Source: Datnioides undecimradiatus
Taxonomy: Eukaryota; Chordata; Actinopteri; Lobotiformes; Datnioididae
Assembly (NCBI GenBank): GCA_008933995.1
Contig: WARS01000011.1
Span: 11,251,516 to 11,315,515 of the forward strand
Direction: 5' to 3'
Length of the DNA stretch: 64,000 nucleotides
The position numbers were made by a program, and so were the translations under genes. Shown here one piece after another: positions 63,273 through 64,000 of this stretch. Below the pieces are notes generated by a model. The model was not told the DNA's origin and made no database searches. It saw nothing but the letters and a program-made list of their open reading frames with translations. Each line of letters opens with the position of its first letter. Position 1 is the stretch's first letter.

Positions 63273-64000
63273 GATGCAGCAGGAGGCGGAAAAAGTGTCT
63301 GTTGAGAGGGCACATTCTGGACATTTGGGAAGACCAATCTCATTCTCCCTCAGTTTTTCTTTAAAGATTAAAAACCCTTACTCCCACTATGTCTTCCATA
63401 TGGCCGTTTATACTTTAGCTCTTGCGCTAATCCTGGGGGTTTTCTTGCTGGAGTTTGAGAGCTCTTACAAATATCTGACTAGGAAGAAGACAAGCATATT
63501 ATGAGGCGAGCTCACAGCAGTCAGTTGTGCTTAATCATGAGTCTAACCCCAAATAGAGGCTGAATCACAAGCATGCTAATTATCTTTACAGGGTCAGATG
63601 GTGCGCGTCCTTCCACTTGAGATCCACTCCCTCCTCCATACATGCCCATCCCCATGTATGGCCTCCAGCTGAGCAATAATGACTCAAATTCAATGAGGGA
63701 GGCATCATCAGTGTCAGTACAGGGCCAATCCTGTCTAACACAATAGCATTACAGTAAATCCCCAAGCCTATAAGCAGACAGGGTGAGATGTGATGCCAAG
63801 CGACCAGGGCAGACTTACTCCTCAGGGAGGTGAACAGTCCTTTCACGTCGCCAAGGAACACTGTGTGTTTCATGTCTGGAGTAAAAATAAAAAGATCCTT
63901 CATAACAGAACAAACACAGGCTACAATTTGTGCCACACATCGTTCAGTGTACTTCCTGTAGGTGTTGTGGGGTAAAAGGTATGCGGCAGTGCTACAGTGG

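Larger units (their letters stand above)
60595..64000 (-). other. possible 3' untranslated region of a minus-strand gene entering from the right
   Basis: About 3.4 kb without recognisable exons but with several long simple repeats: (GA)n at 61916-61964, (CA)n at 62113-62166 and poly-T at 63241-63271. The right-hand neighbour of LRRC10B in human is SYT7, which has a long 3' untranslated region. I looked for the C-terminal Trp-His-Gln-Leu-Lys-Ala of synaptotagmin-7 and did not find it. The identity is therefore only a guess from synteny, and the region may simply be intergenic. A minus-strand frame at about 60840-61000 ends in an acidic stretch and a stop but matches nothing known to me. Confidence 0.25.

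Noticed and set aside
63586-63936. 116-codon minus-strand open frame at the right edge
   Set aside because: No recognisable features or splice sites; probably chance.

Overview
This window looks like nuclear DNA of a ray-finned fish, most likely a percomorph teleost. The genes are split by GT-AG introns and are AT-rich outside exons. The flanks carry (GT)n, (CTAT)n and (GA)n microsatellites and interspersed repeats typical of fish genomes, and the desaturase gene encodes a 445-residue protein of the teleost Fads2 type. No bacterial, phage or viral gene was recognised. All exon models were built by eye from protein similarity remembered for each family plus splice signals and reading phase. 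No alignment was run.

Layout, left to right. (1) 1-7233, minus strand: the 5' end of myrf (membrane-bound myelin regulatory transcription factor). The first coding exon is at 7188-7233, a phase-compatible alternative start exon lies at 3458-3476, and the rest of the gene runs off the left edge. (2) 10800-12759, plus: tmem80, six exons, 141 residues. (3) 18212-34355, plus: eps8l2, 20 coding exons, 682 residues, with PTB, SH3 and C-terminal helical domains. (4) 35712-42487, minus: fads2, 12 coding exons, 445 residues, tail-to-tail with eps8l2. Its last intron holds a decayed piggyBac transposon with intact TTAA ends. (5) 43198-44049, minus: two clearly coding exons of an unrecognised gene, in an order that cannot be spliced linearly, inside a repeat-rich tract. 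(6) 48830-50026, plus: lrrc10b, one exon, 398 residues, with long acidic extensions. (7) about 53250-56098, minus: ppp1r32 (saxo4), ten exons recognised plus a doubtful last one. (8) 56100-64000: mostly non-coding, with a Tc1-like remnant, a fish repeat and possibly the 3' untranslated end of a minus-strand gene entering from the right.

The gene order mixes neighbours that are separate in human: MYRF, FADS2, LRRC10B and PPP1R32 (11q12) with TMEM80 and EPS8L2 (11p15.5). The genes do not form a pathway. They act in myelin transcription (myrf), the ciliary membrane (tmem80), actin regulation in stereocilia and epithelia (eps8l2), polyunsaturated fatty-acid synthesis (fads2) and axonemal or unknown roles (ppp1r32, lrrc10b). 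The two items most worth a second look are the permuted coding exons at 43.2-44.05 kb and the piggyBac relic with asymmetric subterminal palindromes in fads2.
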